A stretch of DNA of 11,404 nt from Monoraphidium neglectum (taxonomy: Eukaryota; Chlorophyta; Chlorophyceae; Sphaeropleales; Selenastraceae), in the NCBI RefSeq assembly GCF_000611645.1, contig NW_014012820.1, positions 9,197-20,600 of the forward strand. Reading direction: 5' to 3'. The notes below the pieces were generated by a model. It was not told the origin of the DNA. It searched no databases and saw nothing but the letters and a program-made list of their open reading frames with translations. Position numbers and translations under genes: made by a program. This document shows, piece by piece, positions 9,590-11,404 of the stretch (positions within the stretch are counted from its first letter, which is position 1; each line of letters begins with the position of its first letter).

Positions 9590-11340
9590 ATGTGGCAGCC
9601 GCTCAGGCAGTGGCAGTCGTCCACCAGAGCGGGCCCTGACGGTGCGTGGCTGTAACGCTGTCTGTGTGAATGCGAGCGTGAATGCATGCGTGGGTGTGTA
9701 TGTGTCAACTGCATGTCCGTGCATGTCTTGCTTATTTGCGGCTATGGCCGCATGCGCTCATGATGGCACCACGCAAACACGCACTGGAACTCGCCCGCCG
9801 TCCCTCGCCGCCCCCGCTGCAGTGCTGACCGTCTACATCGCCCTCAACTCACTGCTGGCCATTGCAATAGGGTGAGACCACCACGCGGTGCCGCCCACCG
9901 CCTGTGGCGCCGCACCGCTGAGGCCGCTTGGGGCAGCGCAGGCCCTCCCCCGCACTGATGCACATCACCCAATCCTCGGGCAGCTTCTCCTTGTACTAAA
10001 GCTCCACCCACCAAAAGCCGCTGCGCAGCCGAAACCCCACTCGCAAATCGACCCTCTTGCCCACCACACGCTGACATGAATTCCCAAACCCTGCCGGCCC
10101 CAGCCTGCGGGGCCTGCCCTGGTACCTGTCAGTGCTCATGGCGCTCTGCGGGGCCGGCTCCATCCTGCTGCTCTGGCTGACTCACCTATCAGACCCGGGG
10201 GCGCTGCAGCCGCGCGCAGAGAAGGGTGAGGCCTGCCGCGGGCCGTTTGTGGGCGCAGGCGCAGGCGCAAGCACGGGCAGCGGCCGGGGCCGCATCGGCG
10301 CTGTGGCAGAGCCTGGCTTGTGCTGTGAATTTCTTTGCTGGCGGCTGCCTCCCTCTGCGGCCCCGACGCGGGCCTGCCGCCCGCGCCCCTTTGCGGCACC
10401 CGCTCTGCCGCCCCGGCCCCACGCGCCCTCGGCGCCCCTCACCCCCCATCTTTCACCTGCAGACCCAACGGTCGCGCGGCTGGAGGCTGGCCTGCCCGTG
10501 CCGGACGGCGGCGGGGCCAGCAACTACCGGCGGGACGCGCGCGGCGTGTGGCTGAGGAGCGAGGAGCTGGAGGGCTGGAACGGACCGCTGGTCTCAAAGT
10601 GTGCGTGGTGCCGGCCGACGGCCGCGGCCGCCGCTTGAGGGCGGGGCTGCTGCTTCCCCCGCAGCGTGCGCCGGCATTTGGCATGCGGACAGGCGCGACT
10701 GCTTGCACATGGCAGTCTTGTCTGACCCACGTGTGCGCAAGCGCTACTGGCGCGGCAGCAAATCGGCCGGGCTCAGGCAGACGGCTGCTGTCGAGCCGTC
10801 AGCAGCTGCCGGCCCCCGCGCCCGCGCGCGCCGCCCGCAGACTGCGACACGTGCCACATATGGCGGCCGCCGCGCGCCCACCACTGCGATGACTGCGGCG
10901 CCTGCATCCAGCGGTTTGACCACCAGTGAGCGCCCTGCACGCGCTGCACGCGTGCGGCCAGGCGCGGATGTTGCGCGCGGAGGGCAGGGGGCGACAGCGG
11001 CGAGGCAGCCTCCGTATTTACGGCCTCGTTTGAGGGGCCAGGCGGTTTCATGCGCCGGGCGCGGCGCCGCTCCCATGCGCTCCCCTCTCTTGTTGGCTCC
11101 CGGGGTGCTTGAGGGCGATTCCCGCGGTAATCGCCCAACCCCCCCGGCGCCAACTGGCCCAATCCTGCGTTCCCCCTCCCCCCCTCCCCCGCCCTGCCGC
11201 AGCTGCGGCGTCGTGGGCAACTGCATCGGCGGCGGCAACCACCGCTTCTTCGCCGGGTTCCTGGTCGCCGCCCAGGCCGGCGTCGCCATCAGCGCCGGCG
11301 GCTGCGTGTGGCGCCTGCGGCTGCGCGGCTTCCCCGCAGA
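9590..11340 (+). CDS. DHHC-type protein S-acyltransferase (palmitoyltransferase), 3' end outside window
   Basis: This enzyme attaches palmitate or similar acyl groups to cysteines of target proteins at membranes, through an acyl-cysteine intermediate. Six exons are visible: 9590-9641, 9823-9871, 10104-10225, 10463-10600, 10841-10925 and 11203-11340. They give 194 codons, and a GTGAGC donor at 11341 shows that the gene continues. Domain order: GPD motif (residues 15-17), transmembrane helix 1 (18-34, [17 protein letters not shown]), helix 2 (about 38-60), DPG motif (64-66), a Cys-rich domain (122-158) with [15 protein letters not shown] and RFDHHC, then NHRFF and helix 3 (about 164-185). The catalytic cysteine is C150, with its codon at the start of the last visible exon. 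The usual PW after DHHC is replaced by GV ([12 protein letters not shown]). The ATG at 9590 is my best guess: an in-frame stop lies upstream at 9521, but a further 5' exon cannot be excluded. Helix 4 and the TTxE motif would lie beyond the window. Confidence 0.85.
10226..10462 (+). other. Stop-free intron, 237 nt, in the DHHC gene
   Basis: The donor ggtgagg follows AEK, and the acceptor tttcacctgcag precedes the rest of the split Asp codon in [10 protein letters not shown]. The intron is a multiple of three with no in-frame stop, so an unspliced transcript would add 79 Ala/Pro/Arg-rich residues between the DPG motif and the Cys-rich domain. A small direct repeat (ggcgca units, 10253-10270) lies inside. 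Confidence 0.75.
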
Positions 11341-11404
11341 GTGAGCGCTGCGGCCGGGCTGCCCTTCTGCGGCGCGCGCGTCTTGGCTTTTTCACATGTG
11401 GCTC

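Noticed and set aside
9651..9655. TGTAA as a poly(A) signal
   Set aside because: It lies nine bases into the first intron of the acyltransferase gene with no upstream gene ending there, so it is most likely chance.

Overview
This window looks like nuclear DNA of a GC-rich green alga, probably a Chlorella-like trebouxiophyte. The lineage is inferred. The evidence is GC-rich codons, short GT-AG introns, TGTAA poly(A) signals (the usual chlorophyte signal) downstream of two genes, and plant-type protein sequences. There is no prokaryotic operon structure, mobile element, CRISPR array, tRNA or rRNA.

Layout, left to right. (1) 1-315 (+): 3' end of an unrecognised low-complexity protein gene, with a TGTAA signal at 473. 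(2) 316-1384: about 1.07 kb with no gene that I can support. (3) 1385-3849 (+): a seven-exon cyclin H gene, the regulatory subunit of the CDK-activating kinase/TFIIH kinase, including one GC-AG intron that carries a dinucleotide microsatellite. (4) 3939-4503 (-): a candidate small gene that I rebuilt from three phase-compatible exons; its function is unknown and one of its inferred introns is only 27 nt. (5) 4504-4733: short divergent promoter region. (6) 4734-6975 (+): a complete four-exon beta-tubulin gene, 443 aa, followed by a long 3' UTR with TGTAA at 7507. (7) 7728-9140 (-): a single-exon gene for an mTERF-like, probably organelle-targeted protein with a 16-serine tract. (8) 9141-9589: divergent promoter region. 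(9) 9590-11340 (+): 5' part of a DHHC-type protein S-acyltransferase gene, six exons visible, running off the right edge. Its catalytic motif is DHHC-GVVG rather than the usual DHHC-PW.

The genes are ordinary housekeeping functions (cell-cycle/transcription kinase, cytoskeleton, organelle nucleic-acid binding, protein lipidation). They do not form an evident pathway. From cyclin H onward the strands alternate (+ - + - +), giving two convergent and two divergent pairs. I found no convincing new multi-gene system. The points most worth a second look are the uncharacterised minus-strand gene, the GC-AG intron, the stop-free introns of length divisible by three in tubulin and the acyltransferase, and the variant DHHC motif.
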